From PALSA-1004 sp963829085 (lineage in GTDB: Bacteria; Pseudomonadota; Gammaproteobacteria; Burkholderiales; SG8-41): a stretch of 64,000 bases of DNA. Position numbers and translations under genes: made by a program. The notes beneath the pieces were generated by a model. The model was not told the DNA's origin. It searched no databases and worked only from the letters and a program-made list of their open reading frames with translations. The stretch covers positions 1 through 64,000 of the forward strand of contig CAWHHJ010000027.1 of assembly GCA_963829085.1 (NCBI GenBank). Reading direction: 5' to 3'. This document shows, piece by piece, positions 53,055 through 62,363 of the stretch; position 1 is the first letter of the stretch; each line of letters starts with the position of its first letter.

Positions 53055-55077
53055 ATGGGCTCCCGCCTGGAATTAAGCAATGCTATCCGCGCGCTGGCGA
53101 TGGACGCGGTACAGCAGGCTAACTCCGGCCACCCCGGCATGCCGATGGGCATGGCCGATATCGCGGAAGTACTGTGGCGGCACTATCTCAAGCACAACCC
53201 CGCGGATCCGCATTGGCCTGATCGCGACCGGTTTGTGCTTTCTAACGGCCATGGCTCGATGCTGCTCTACGCCGTGCTGCACTTGACCGGCTACGATTTG
53301 CCGATCAATGAGATTCGACATTTCCGGCAACTGCATTCGAAGACGCCGGGCCATCCGGAGGTGGGTGTAACACCCGGCGTGGAAACCACAACCGGTCCGT
53401 TAGGTCAGGGCCTCGCCAATGCCGTTGGCATGGCCCTCGCTGAGAAGCTGCTGGCGGCCCACTTCAACCGTCCCGGCCACACCATTGTCGACCACAATAC
53501 GCACGTCTTCATGGGCGACGGCTGTCTGATGGAGGGCATCTCACACGAAGCGTGCTCCCTTGCCGGTACGCTGGGACTCGGCAAGCTGACCGGGTTCTAC
53601 GATGACAACGGCATTTCGATAGATGGTGCAGTCAAAGGTTGGTTTACCGACGACACGCCGCGCCGCTTCGAAGCTTATGGCTGGCACGTCGTACCGCACG
53701 TCGATGGCCATGATGCGGCCGCGGTTGAAGCCGCGCTGAAACTGGCGCTGTCGGTGAGCGACCGGCCAAGCCTTATCTGCTGCAAGACCATCATCGGCAA
53801 AGGCGCGCCGACGCGCGCCGGGTACGGCAAGGGCCCACGGTGAAGCGCTCGGCGCGCAGGAAGTTGCAGCGGCGCGTGAAAAACTGGGATGGAAGTATCC
53901 GGCGTTCGAAATCCCGGAGGGCATCTACGCAGAGTGGGACCAGCGCGCGAAGGGCGCAGCGGCACAATCCGCGTGGGAACAACGCTTCGCGGCATATGCG
54001 CAAGCCCATCCTGATCTCGCGCAGGAATTCAAACGTCGTATGGCGGGCGAGCTGCCAACAGATTTCGCGCACGAGATCGCCGCGGTCATCGAAGCGGCGA
54101 ACACGAAGGGTGAGACCGTTGCAACGCGTAAGGCGTCACAGCTCGCCTTGACGCAGCTTGCGCCAAAACTGCCCGAATTGGTTGGCGGTTCGGCCGATCT
54201 CATGGGCAGCGTGTTCACGAACTGGCCCGGCAGCACCGTTGTCACGCGCGACGCGCCCGGCAACATCGTGTATTTCGGCGTGCGCGAATTTGCAATGGCG
54301 GCGATCAGCAATGGGCTCGCGCTGCATGGCGGCTTTATACCCGAGACCGGTACCTTCCTCACCTTTTCCGACTATTCGCGTAATGCGCTGCGTATGGCCG
54401 CGTTGATGAAGCTGCGCAATATATTTGTCTTCACGCACGACTCGATCGGACTTGGCGAAGATGGTCCCACCCACCAGTCGGTGGAACACGTCTCAGCGCT
54501 GCGGCTGATACCGAACATGTCCGTGTGGCGTCCATGCGATACGGTCGAAGCGGCCGCTGCATGGGGGTCTGCGCTGCAGCGAAAAGATGGGCCCACGTGT
54601 CTGGTGCTGTCGCGCCAGAATGTCGCGTTCCAAAAGCGCAATGCGGCCACCATCGACGCGATAACTCGGGGTGCGTACGTGCTTGCCGAGGCGGCCGGAG
54701 ATCTACGCGCAGTCATCATCGCAACCGGTTCGGAGGTACCGCTAGCGATGGCGGCGCGTGGACAACTGCAGAACGATGGCATCGGCATACGCGTCGTCTC
54801 GATGCCGTGCACGTTCTTATTCGATCAGCAGGCCGCGAACTACCGTGCGCAAGTATTGCCGCCGGGCGTCCCGCGCATCGCTGTCGAAGCGGGTGTCACC
54901 GCTTTTTGGCGCAAGTATGTCGGCGCCGTGGACGACGCCAGAGGCGCCGTCATCGGCATCGATACGTTCGGCGAATCGGCACCGGCCGCCGATCTCTTCA
55001 AGTATTTTGGCTTCACCGCGGATCACGTTGTGACGGCGGTCAAGCAAACGCTACAACCAGCGTCGCTGCGTCAGTAG
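53055..55077 (+). CDS. tkt: Transketolase, one frameshift
   Basis: Thiamine-diphosphate enzyme that transfers two-carbon units in the pentose phosphate and Calvin cycles. The first frame opens LSNAIRALAMDAVQQANSGH, PGMPMGMADIAEVLWRHYL and has the cofactor region MGDGCLMEGISHEACSLAGT. Near 53820 an extra G in a ggg run breaks it after CCKTIIGKGAP; the next frame continues AHGEALGAQEVAAAREKLG and carries the second pyrimidine domain with FFTFSDY-like FLTFSDYSRNALRMAALMK and the C-terminal transketolase domain. The joined length of about 674 codons is normal. Probably a sequencing error. It heads a run of glycolytic genes with gap, pgk, pyk and fba. Confidence 0.94.
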
Positions 55078-55102
55078 ACCGCGACCGACTCAGGAGAATG
55101 GC

Positions 55103-56116
55103 ATGACGATCAAAGTTGCAATCAACGGCTACGGACGCATCGGACGCAACGTGCTGCGTGCTCACTATGAAGGCGGCAAGAAACACGATCTGCAAATCGT
55201 CGCCATCAACGATCTCGGCAACGCGGAAACCAACGCGCACCTGACACGCTATGACACAGCTCATGGCAAATTTAACGGCACGGTCGCGGTGGAAGGCGAC
55301 TCGATGGTCGTCAATGGCGACAAGATCAGCGTGCTCGCTCAGCGCAATCCGGCCGATCTGCCATGGGGCACCATGGGCGTTGATGTCGTGCTCGAGTGCA
55401 CCGGACTTTTTACGAGCAAGGAAAAAGCGGGCGCGCATCTGAAAGGCGGCGCGAAAAAAGTAATCATCTCCGCGCCCGGCGGCAAAGACGTCGATGCTAC
55501 GGTCGTCTATGGCGTCAATCACCAGACGCTGAAGGGCAGCCATACTGTGATATCCAATGCGTCGTGCACCACCAACTGTCTCGCGCCGATGGTGAAAGTA
55601 TTGCACGACAAAATCGGCGTTGTACAAGGACTGATGACGACGATACATTCATATACGAACGATCAGGTGTTGACGGATGTTTATCACGAGGATCTGCGCC
55701 GCGCGCGCTCCGCGACGATGTCGATGATTCCAACCAAGACCGGCGCGGCAGCGGCGGTCGGGCTCGTGCTTCCGCAATTGAACGGCAAGCTTGACGGCTT
55801 TGCAGTGCGCGTGCCGACCATCAATGTGTCGCTCGTCGATCTCGTTTTCACCGCCGCACGCGCGACGACGGCCGACGAAGTGAACGCCGCGATGAAATCC
55901 GCCGCGACCGGTGAGCTCAAGGGCGTGCTCGAGTACAGCGATGGCCCCCTCGTGTCCGTCGACTTCAACCACAATCCGGCATCGAGTATTTTTGACGCAA
56001 CGCTGACCAAGGTCAGCGGCGGCACACTGGTTAAAGCGTTGTCGTGGTACGACAACGAATGGGGCTTCTCGAACCGGATGCTCGATGTCACCGTCGTGCT
56101 GATGAACGCGAAATAA
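55103..56116 (+). CDS. gap: Glyceraldehyde-3-phosphate dehydrogenase, type I
   Basis: Oxidises and phosphorylates glyceraldehyde 3-phosphate with NAD. The 337-residue enzyme starts MTIKVAINGYGRIGRNVLRA with the Rossmann fold, has the catalytic Cys in SNASCTTNCLAPMVKVLH, and ends with SWYDNEWGFSNRMLDVTV, the NAD-binding signature end. The start has GGAG a few bases upstream. It lies 25 bases after tkt and 81 before pgk. Confidence 0.97.
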   Translation: MTIKVAINGYGRIGRNVLRAHYEGGKKHDLQIVAINDLGNAETNAHLTRYDTAHGKFNGTVAVEGDSMVVNGDKISVLAQRNPADLPWGTMGVDVVLECTGLFTSKEKAGAHLKGGAKKVIISAPGGKDVDATVVYGVNHQTLKGSHTVISNASCTTNCLAPMVKVLHDKIGVVQGLMTTIHSYTNDQVLTDVYHEDLRRARSATMSMIPTKTGAAAAVGLVLPQLNGKLDGFAVRVPTINVSLVDLVFTAARATTADEVNAAMKSAATGELKGVLEYSDGPLVSVDFNHNPASSIFDATLTKVSGGTLVKALSWYDNEWGFSNRMLDVTVVLMNAK

Positions 56117-56197
56117 GCGGGATGCGTTTGCAGGTTGTGCAGAGGGTGGTGGCGCTACTCCCCGCGACAGGACTCATGTAGTTGAAAGGCCGGTGCA

Positions 56198-57385
56198 GTG
56201 AGCGTATTAAAGATGACAGACGTGGACCTCGCCGGAAAGCGGGTGTTCATTCGCGCCGATCTCAACGTTCCGCAGGACGATGGCGGCAAGATCACCGACG
56301 ACACGCGTATCCGCGCATCTGTACCCGCGATTCAGCAGGCACTTCAAGCACGCGCGGCAGTCATGGTGACTTCGCACCTTGGGCGCCCGACGGAAGGCGA
56401 ATTGAAACCCGAGGACTCGCTGGCGCCGATTGCGCAACGGTTGTCCGAGCTCATCGGCAAGCCGGTACCGCTGGTTCGCGACTGGGTCAACGGGGTCGCT
56501 GTCGAACCAGGCGCCGTCGTCTTACTCGAGAACTGCCGTTGCAATAAAGGCGAGAAAAAAAACGACGACGCGCTCGCCAAAAAAATGGCCGCGCTGTGTG
56601 ACGTGTATGTCAACGATGCGTTCGGGACTGCACATCGGGCCGAAGCAACGACGCACGGCATTGCCAAGTACGCGCCGGTCGCGTGTGCCGGTCCTTTGCT
56701 TGCAGCGGAGCTCGATGCGCTCGGCAAGGCGCTGAGCAATCCGAGCCGGCCACTCGTGGCAATCGTTGCCGGCTCCAAGGTATCGAGCAAATTGACGATA
56801 TTGCGCAGCCTCGCGGACAAGGTCGATGAACTCGTGGTCGGCGGCGGTATCGCCAATACATTCATGCTCGCGGCCGGCATGCCGATTGGCAAATCGCTCG
56901 CTGAGCCGGGTCTCGTCAACGAAGCGCGCGCGATCATGGATGTGATGACCGCGCGCGGTGCGCAGGTGCCGCTGCCTGTCGATGTGGTCGTGGCGGGAGA
57001 GCTTTCGCCGCATGCTCAGGCGCGCCGCGTTACCGCGCTTGAGGTCCGCGCTGCTGACATGATTCTCGATATCGGATCGCGCACCGCAGATATGCTCGCC
57101 GCTTCGATCGCGCGCGCCGGAACGATCGTGTGGAATGGGCCCGTCGGCGTATTCGAGTACGATCAGTTCGGTGACGGCACGGAGCAGATTGCCCGCGCCA
57201 TCGCAGCATCGTCTGCCTTCTCGATCGCCGGCGGCGGCGATACCCTTGCGGCAATCGCCAAATACGGCATCACGGAGGACATTTCGTACATTTCAACCGG
57301 CGGCGGCGCATTTCTCGAATTTCTCGAAGGCAAGAAACTACCCGCCGTCGAAATACTCGAGCAGCGCGCGGCGGAAAAAAAGTGA
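56198..57385 (+). CDS. pgk: Phosphoglycerate kinase
   Basis: Transfers the acyl phosphate of 1,3-bisphosphoglycerate to ADP. The 395-residue enzyme starts at a GTG (56198) and shows RVFIRADLNVPQDDGGKITD (substrate-binding), SHLGRPTEGELKPEDSLAPI, VLLENCRCNKGEKKNDD and, at the C-terminus, ISTGGGAFLEFLEGKKLPAV (nucleotide site). In LENCRCNKGE the usual Phe/Arg pattern (ENxRF) reads NCRC, a modest variation. Part of the gap-pgk-pyk set. Confidence 0.96.
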   Translation: MSVLKMTDVDLAGKRVFIRADLNVPQDDGGKITDDTRIRASVPAIQQALQARAAVMVTSHLGRPTEGELKPEDSLAPIAQRLSELIGKPVPLVRDWVNGVAVEPGAVVLLENCRCNKGEKKNDDALAKKMAALCDVYVNDAFGTAHRAEATTHGIAKYAPVACAGPLLAAELDALGKALSNPSRPLVAIVAGSKVSSKLTILRSLADKVDELVVGGGIANTFMLAAGMPIGKSLAEPGLVNEARAIMDVMTARGAQVPLPVDVVVAGELSPHAQARRVTALEVRAADMILDIGSRTADMLAASIARAGTIVWNGPVGVFEYDQFGDGTEQIARAIAASSAFSIAGGGDTLAAIAKYGITEDISYISTGGGAFLEFLEGKKLPAVEILEQRAAEKK

Positions 57386-57474
57386 TCGCTGCAGATTGAG
57401 GATGGCGCTGAAACCCGTTACGCTCCGAGTCGCGTCAGCGCGCTGCGCAGTTCATCCGGGATAATAAGCCACTC

Positions 57475-58902
57475 ATGCCTCGTCGTACCAAAATCGTTGC
57501 CACGTTAGGTCCTGCTTCTTCGGACAAGAAAACGCTCGCCGCCATGATCGACGCGGGCCTCGATGTCGTGCGGATGAATTTTTCGCATGGCACGGCGGCT
57601 GAACATGCCGAGCGGGTTGAACTCGTGAGAGCACTTGCGCGCAAAGCCGGCCGCTCAGTCGGTGTTTTGGTTGATCTGCAGGGGCCAAAGATACGGATCG
57701 GCCGCTTTCAGGACGATCGTGTCGTCCTTGGCAGCGGCGATGCCTTCGTGCTCGACGCAGAATGTAAGTTAGGCGACGCAACGCGTGTCGGGCTAGATTA
57801 CAAGCAACTGCCGCAGGACGTGTCCGCCGGCGATACGCTGCTCCTCGACGACGGCCGCATTGTACTCAAGGTGAATTCGGTCAAGGGTCCGCGCATCCAG
57901 TGCACTGTCGAGCAGGGTGGCCAGCTGTCCAACAATAAAGGCATCAACCGCAAAGGCGGCGGCCTTACAGCGCCGGCACTCACCGACAAAGACGTGCAGG
58001 ACATCAAGATCGCGGCGCAACTCAAAGCCGACTATCTTGCCGTATCGTTTCCGCGCTCGGGTGCCGACATTCAGTGGGCGCGTGATTTGATGCTGAAGGC
58101 GGGCGGCAAAGCGATGTTGTGCGCGAAGATCGAGCGTGCCGAAGCGATTCCCGCACTGCAGGAAATCACCGAGGCGTCCGATGCGATCATGGTCGCGCGC
58201 GGCGATCTTGCCGTTGAAGTCGGCGATGCGGTGGTACCGGCGCTGCAGAAACGCATGATCCGCATCGCGCGTGAGAACAACAAGCTGGTGATCACCGCGA
58301 CGCAGATGATGGAATCGATGATCAACAATCCGATTCCCACCCGCGCAGAGGTGTCAGACGTCGCGAACGCGGTGCTCGATGGCACTGATGCGGTGATGCT
58401 GTCGGCAGAGACAGCTGCCGGCAAATTTCCAATTGAGACCGTGGCCGCAATGGCGCGCGTCTGTCTCGAAGCGGAGAAAGAAGATGCGTTCACTGAAGAA
58501 CGCCAGCGCCGCGGTCCGCCCGGAAATCTGGAGGAGGCGATTGCACGCGCCGCGATTTTCACCGCCAATGGCCTGAGCATCATGGCGGTTGCAGCACTAA
58601 CGCAAAGCGGCAAGACTGCGCTGCTCATGTCGCGCATGAATTCGAGCGTGCCGATTTACGCGATGTCGTCTGTCGTGGAGACACGCCGCCGCGTCACGTT
58701 GTTTCGCGGCGTGTATCCGGTAAAGTTCAAAGGCTCGCGCGACCCTGAGCGATCGCTTTACATGGCTGAGGATGAGCTCTTGAAGCGCGGCGCGGTGAAG
58801 TCCGGGGATTACATCGTCTTGACGATCGGGGAGCCGTACGGCAAGGCGGGCGGCACCAACACGATGAAAATCGTGAAAGTAGGCGAACACCGACATGCGT
58901 AG
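57475..58902 (+). CDS. pyk: Pyruvate kinase
   Basis: Makes pyruvate and ATP from phosphoenolpyruvate. The 475-residue protein opens RRTKIVATLGPASSDKKTLA, then VVRMNFSHGTAAEHAERVEL, LVDLQGPKIRIGRF, the catalytic Lys region MLCAKIERAEAI, MVARGDLAVEVGDAVVP, and AVMLSAETAAGKFPIETVA. The C-terminal domain contains PIYAMSSVVETRRRVTLFRG. The length fits the bacterial type II-like enzymes. It is 89 bases after pgk. Confidence 0.96.
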   Translation: MPRRTKIVATLGPASSDKKTLAAMIDAGLDVVRMNFSHGTAAEHAERVELVRALARKAGRSVGVLVDLQGPKIRIGRFQDDRVVLGSGDAFVLDAECKLGDATRVGLDYKQLPQDVSAGDTLLLDDGRIVLKVNSVKGPRIQCTVEQGGQLSNNKGINRKGGGLTAPALTDKDVQDIKIAAQLKADYLAVSFPRSGADIQWARDLMLKAGGKAMLCAKIERAEAIPALQEITEASDAIMVARGDLAVEVGDAVVPALQKRMIRIARENNKLVITATQMMESMINNPIPTRAEVSDVANAVLDGTDAVMLSAETAAGKFPIETVAAMARVCLEAEKEDAFTEERQRRGPPGNLEEAIARAAIFTANGLSIMAVAALTQSGKTALLMSRMNSSVPIYAMSSVVETRRRVTLFRGVYPVKFKGSRDPERSLYMAEDELLKRGAVKSGDYIVLTIGEPYGKAGGTNTMKIVKVGEHRHA

Positions 58903-59104
58903 ACAAACTGCACGCCAGCACGTAAGTTTCAAGCAAGCGAAAACCGCTAGACTTCCGTTCACGCTACTGAAACTTGAAAGTCCGCTGGCATGCGGGGCAT
59001 AGTCAAACCTGAATTCGTAAGGGTAGAATAGCCTCCCCGTAGGAATCCCCGAATCACCCCCGACTCACGCACTCAAAACCCGAACGAGCAGGAGGAAGCA
59101 GACT
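58903..59104 (+). promoter_or_regulatory. pyk-fba intergenic region with inverted repeat and probable promoter
   Basis: 202 non-coding bases. aagtttca (58924-58931) and tgaaactt (58968-58975) are perfect inverted 8-base arms 36 bases apart. A tagaat at 59024-59029 is a possible -10 box for fba, with a weak -35 (tagtca) about 18 bases upstream. A strong aggagga ribosome binding site precedes the fba ATG. Confidence 0.4.
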
Positions 59105-60136
59105 ATGTCTGAACGCGAGCTTGCAGCAACGGCCGCCGCAATGGTGGCCCCAGGCAAAGGGATCCTGGCAATCGACGAATCGAGCGGCACTATCAAGAAG
59201 CGGTTTGATTCGATCGGTCTTGAATCGAACGTAGAAAATCGCCGCGCCTATCGCGATCTGCTGATTACGGCGCAAGGACTGAGCGAATATATCAGCGGCA
59301 TGATTCTGTATGACGAGACCATCAAGCAGGGCACCAAAAGCGGCACCGCGTTTCCGGCGGCGTTAAAAAGCGCGGGCATACTGACGGGCATCAAAGTGGA
59401 TGCGGGTTCCAAGCCGCTCGCAGGTGCGCCCGGCGAGCAAGTGACGGAGGGCCTCGATGGCTTGCGCGAGCGCCTCACCGAGTATAAAAAACTCGGCGCT
59501 ACGTTTGCCAAATGGCGTGCGGTCATTACGATCACCGACGATTTGCCGAGCGATTACTGCATCTCGGTTAACGCGCATGCGCTCGCGCGCTACGCAGCGC
59601 TATGCCAGGAAGCGGATATCGTGCCGATCGTTGAACCGGAAGTATTGATGGATGGAAACCACACGCTCGAGCGTTCGCTGAGCGTGACCGAAAAAACGCT
59701 GCATGTGTTGTTCGATGAGCTCTACCGCCAACGCGTTCGTTACGAACACCTCGTGCTCAAGGCAAGCATGGTGATCTCGGGGCAGGAATGTGCCCAGCAG
59801 GCGAGCGTCCAGCAGGTTGCGGACGCGACGGTACTTTGCCTGAAACGTACAGTGCCGGCGACGGTGCCGGGCATTGTTTTCCTGTCCGGCGGCCAAAGCG
59901 ACGAGCTAGCGACGGCACACCTGAACGCGATGAATGCAGGCAGCGCCAAGTTGCCGTGGCCGCTGTCTTTCTCGTACGGGCGCGCGTTGCAGGCGCCGGC
60001 GCTCAAAGCATGGAAAGGACAGGCCGGAAACGTTCCCGCCGCGCAAAAGGCGCTGTATCACCGCTCGAAATTAAATAGCGCGGCGACTTTCGGACGCTAT
60101 AAGCCTGAGATGGAAAAAGAGGCGTTGGCGGCTTAG
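59105..60136 (+). CDS. Fructose-bisphosphate aldolase, class I
   Basis: Cleaves fructose 1,6-bisphosphate through a lysine Schiff base without metal. The 343-residue enzyme resembles the animal/plant class I type: GKGILAIDESSGTIKKRFDS (about 18-37), FAKWRAVITITDDLPSD, VPIVEPEVLMDGNHTLERSL, and the Schiff-base Lys219 in EHLVLKASMVISGQE. FLSGGQSDELATAHLNAMN and PWPLSFSYGRALQAPALKAW are also signatures. Many betaproteobacteria have a class II (zinc) enzyme at this spot, so the class I form is noteworthy. A strong Shine-Dalgarno sequence (aggagga) precedes it. Confidence 0.93.
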   Translation: MSERELAATAAAMVAPGKGILAIDESSGTIKKRFDSIGLESNVENRRAYRDLLITAQGLSEYISGMILYDETIKQGTKSGTAFPAALKSAGILTGIKVDAGSKPLAGAPGEQVTEGLDGLRERLTEYKKLGATFAKWRAVITITDDLPSDYCISVNAHALARYAALCQEADIVPIVEPEVLMDGNHTLERSLSVTEKTLHVLFDELYRQRVRYEHLVLKASMVISGQECAQQASVQQVADATVLCLKRTVPATVPGIVFLSGGQSDELATAHLNAMNAGSAKLPWPLSFSYGRALQAPALKAWKGQAGNVPAAQKALYHRSKLNSAATFGRYKPEMEKEALAA

Positions 60137-60180
60137 GTCGACGGTCGAGTGGACACTCAAATCGGCTCGCTGGCGCGCGG

Positions 60181-60210
60181 TTGGCTAGCCTTCCTGAAAC
60201 CATATATTAT
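60181..60210 (+). promoter_or_regulatory. Candidate sigma-70 promoter for tctBA
   Basis: A -35-like ttggct at 60181-60186 and a -10-like tatatt at 60203-60208 (16-base spacer) or tattat at 60205-60210 (18-base spacer) lie about 75 bases before the tctB start. A good ribosome binding site, ggagga, is at 60273-60278. Confidence 0.45.
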
Positions 60211-60283
60211 GCGGCGTTATAACGGCTCGGCGGCTTAGCCGAACGCGGCAGCCAGAAACTTTCGTTACGTTTGGAGGAGTCAC

Positions 60284-60736
60284 ATGGCATTAAAAATCCG
60301 GAGTCTGAAAGACTTTAGTGCCGGGGTAATGTTTATAGCGATCGGCGGAGTCTTCGGGCTAGGGGCGAGCCAATATCCAATGGGCACTGCAGTTCGTATG
60401 GGGCCGGCCTATTTCCCGAGCATTCTCGGATGGCTGACCGTTGCATTAGGCGCATTCGTGCTCGTCGAATCATTGTTCGTCGATGAGGAACCGCCCACCC
60501 CCACGGCGTGGCGACCGCTCATACTTGTTCTCGCGTCCGTAACGGCCTTTGCAGCATTGGTCAATACCGGTGGCCTGATCACGGCGACCGTCGTGCAGAT
60601 CATCATGAGCGCATTGGGCGGGCACGAGTTCAAATGGAAAGAAGCTATCATCTCGGCCGTGCTTCTGTCGGTCGCCGTGTGGGCTATCTTCGACAAGGCA
60701 CTCGGCCTGCCGTTTAAGCTTTTCCCCTGGTCCTGA
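60284..60736 (+). CDS. tctB: Tripartite tricarboxylate transporter small membrane protein TctB
   Basis: Small membrane subunit of a TTT-family carboxylate uptake system. The 150-residue protein has four predicted helices (about 12-31, 42-62, 76-104, 116-135), with the family pattern GTAVRMGPAYFPSILGWLTV near the first helix. It precedes tctA by 23 bases. A substrate-binding protein (TctC) gene is not visible nearby. Confidence 0.85.
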   Translation: MALKIRSLKDFSAGVMFIAIGGVFGLGASQYPMGTAVRMGPAYFPSILGWLTVALGAFVLVESLFVDEEPPTPTAWRPLILVLASVTAFAALVNTGGLITATVVQIIMSALGGHEFKWKEAIISAVLLSVAVWAIFDKALGLPFKLFPWS

Positions 60737-60759
60737 GCGACTGATCCCCGGAGCGCACC

Positions 60760-62271
60760 ATGACAGAACTCATACAGCATCTCAGCCTCGGTTTCAGCGT
60801 CGCGCTGACCTGGCAGAACTTAATGTACTGCTTCATCGGCTGCTTTCTCGGCACGCTGATTGGCGTCTTGCCGGGCATCGGCCCGGTGGCGACGATTGCG
60901 ATGCTCTTGCCGATCACGTTCAATCTGCCGCCGACGCCGGCGCTGATCATGCTGGCGGGTATTTACTATGGCGCAAGTTACGGCGGATCGACCACGGCGA
61001 TTCTGGTTAATCTTCCAGGCGAATCGTCATCCGTTGTCACCTGTATCGATGGTTACCAGATGGGACGACAGGGTCGCGCCGGACCTGCGCTCGCTATTGC
61101 TGCAATCGGGTCGTTCTTCGCGGGTTGCGTCGGGACGATCCTTATCGCTCTGTTCGGCCCACCCCTCGCCGAACTTGCGTTTGAATTTGGCGCCGCTGAA
61201 TATTTCTCGATGATGGTGCTCGGTTTGGTATCTGCGGTCGTGCTGGCGCACGGTTCGCTGATCAAAGCGGTGTGCATGATTCTCGTAGGTCTGCTGCTGG
61301 GCCTCGTTGGCACGGACGTAAACTCCGGCATTGCCCGCTACAGTTTCGGTATCTCGGAACTCTCGGACGGTATCGGCTTCGTCTCGGTTGCCATGGGCAT
61401 GTTCGGCTTCGGTGAGATCATCAGCAATCTCGAGCAGGGCGAGGAGCGCGAGGTCAACACGTCGAAGGTCGGCAGTTTGATGCCGTCATGGACTGATTTG
61501 AAGATGTCGTTCGGGCCGATCGTGCGCGGCACGGCGCTCGGCACGATCTTCGGGATTCTGCCGGGATCGCATACGGTTATCGCCTCATTCTCGTCCTATA
61601 CGCTCGAGAAGAAACTGGCGAAAGATCCTTCGCGCTTCGGCAAAGGCGCAATCGAGGGCGTCGCCGGACCGGAGGCAGCCAACAACGCTGCGGCGCAAAC
61701 TTCCTTCATACCGCTGCTGACGCTGGGTATTCCGACCGGCGCGGTGATGGCGCTGATGGTCGGTGCGATGACGATTCAGGGCATCGCGCCGGGTCCGCAG
61801 GTTATGACGCAAAAGCCGGATCTCTTCTGGGGCATGATTGCCTCGATGTGGGTCGGTAACCTGATGCTGGTGATCCTGAACCTGCCGCTCATCAGTATGT
61901 GGGTGCAATTCCTCAAGATTCCCTATCGCGTCCTGTTCCCCGGCATTATTCTGTTCTGCTGCATCGGCGCTTTCAGCGTGAACAACAGCCCGGCTGAAGT
62001 GTATCTGGCCGCGATATTTGGCGGATTCGGGTATTTCGCCAGTAAGTGGGGTTGCGAGCCGGGACCGTTGTTGCTCGGCTTTGTGCTGGGACCATTGATG
62101 GAAGAAAACCTGCGTCGCGCCATGCTGATATCGCGCGGTGACCCGTCGGTGTTCGTGACCCGTCCCATCAGTGCCGGCATGCTGATTGTCGCCGCGTTGC
62201 TGCTGATCATCATCGTTGCACCGCAGGTGCGCAAGAAACGCGAAGAGGTCGTCTACGAAAGTGCCGACTGA
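60760..62271 (+). CDS. tctA: Tripartite tricarboxylate transporter large permease TctA
   Basis: Large permease of the TTT system, 503 residues with about 12 membrane helices. The two internal repeats both carry the family loop: GVLPGIGPVATIAMLLPITF with YYGASYGGSTTAILVNLPGE, and later GILPGSHTVIASFSSYTLEK with EGVAGPEAANNAAAQTSFIP and LTLGIPTGAVMALMVGAM. It needs a periplasmic TctC-type binding protein, which may be encoded elsewhere. A strong terminator follows 30 bases after the stop. Confidence 0.95.
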   Translation: MTELIQHLSLGFSVALTWQNLMYCFIGCFLGTLIGVLPGIGPVATIAMLLPITFNLPPTPALIMLAGIYYGASYGGSTTAILVNLPGESSSVVTCIDGYQMGRQGRAGPALAIAAIGSFFAGCVGTILIALFGPPLAELAFEFGAAEYFSMMVLGLVSAVVLAHGSLIKAVCMILVGLLLGLVGTDVNSGIARYSFGISELSDGIGFVSVAMGMFGFGEIISNLEQGEEREVNTSKVGSLMPSWTDLKMSFGPIVRGTALGTIFGILPGSHTVIASFSSYTLEKKLAKDPSRFGKGAIEGVAGPEAANNAAAQTSFIPLLTLGIPTGAVMALMVGAMTIQGIAPGPQVMTQKPDLFWGMIASMWVGNLMLVILNLPLISMWVQFLKIPYRVLFPGIILFCCIGAFSVNNSPAEVYLAAIFGGFGYFASKWGCEPGPLLLGFVLGPLMEENLRRAMLISRGDPSVFVTRPISAGMLIVAALLLIIIVAPQVRKKREEVVYESAD

Positions 62272-62301
62272 CTTTCTAGCGCAGTAGTCACCGCTTCAAC
62301 G

Positions 62302-62334
62302 AATTGCCCCGGACGACCTCCGGGGCAATTTTTT
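62302..62334 (+). terminator. Rho-independent terminator after tctA
   Basis: A perfect 12-bp stem, aattgccccgga (62302-62313) and tccggggcaatt (62319-62330), with a 5-base loop and a run of six T at 62329-62334. It ends the tctBA transcript, 30 bases past tctA and 29 before the aconitase X start. Upstream in-frame ATG codons for the next gene fall within it, which supports the later start at 62364. Confidence 0.9.
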
Positions 62335-62363
62335 CTCCGCTTCCAGGATTGCGCGACACCTTC

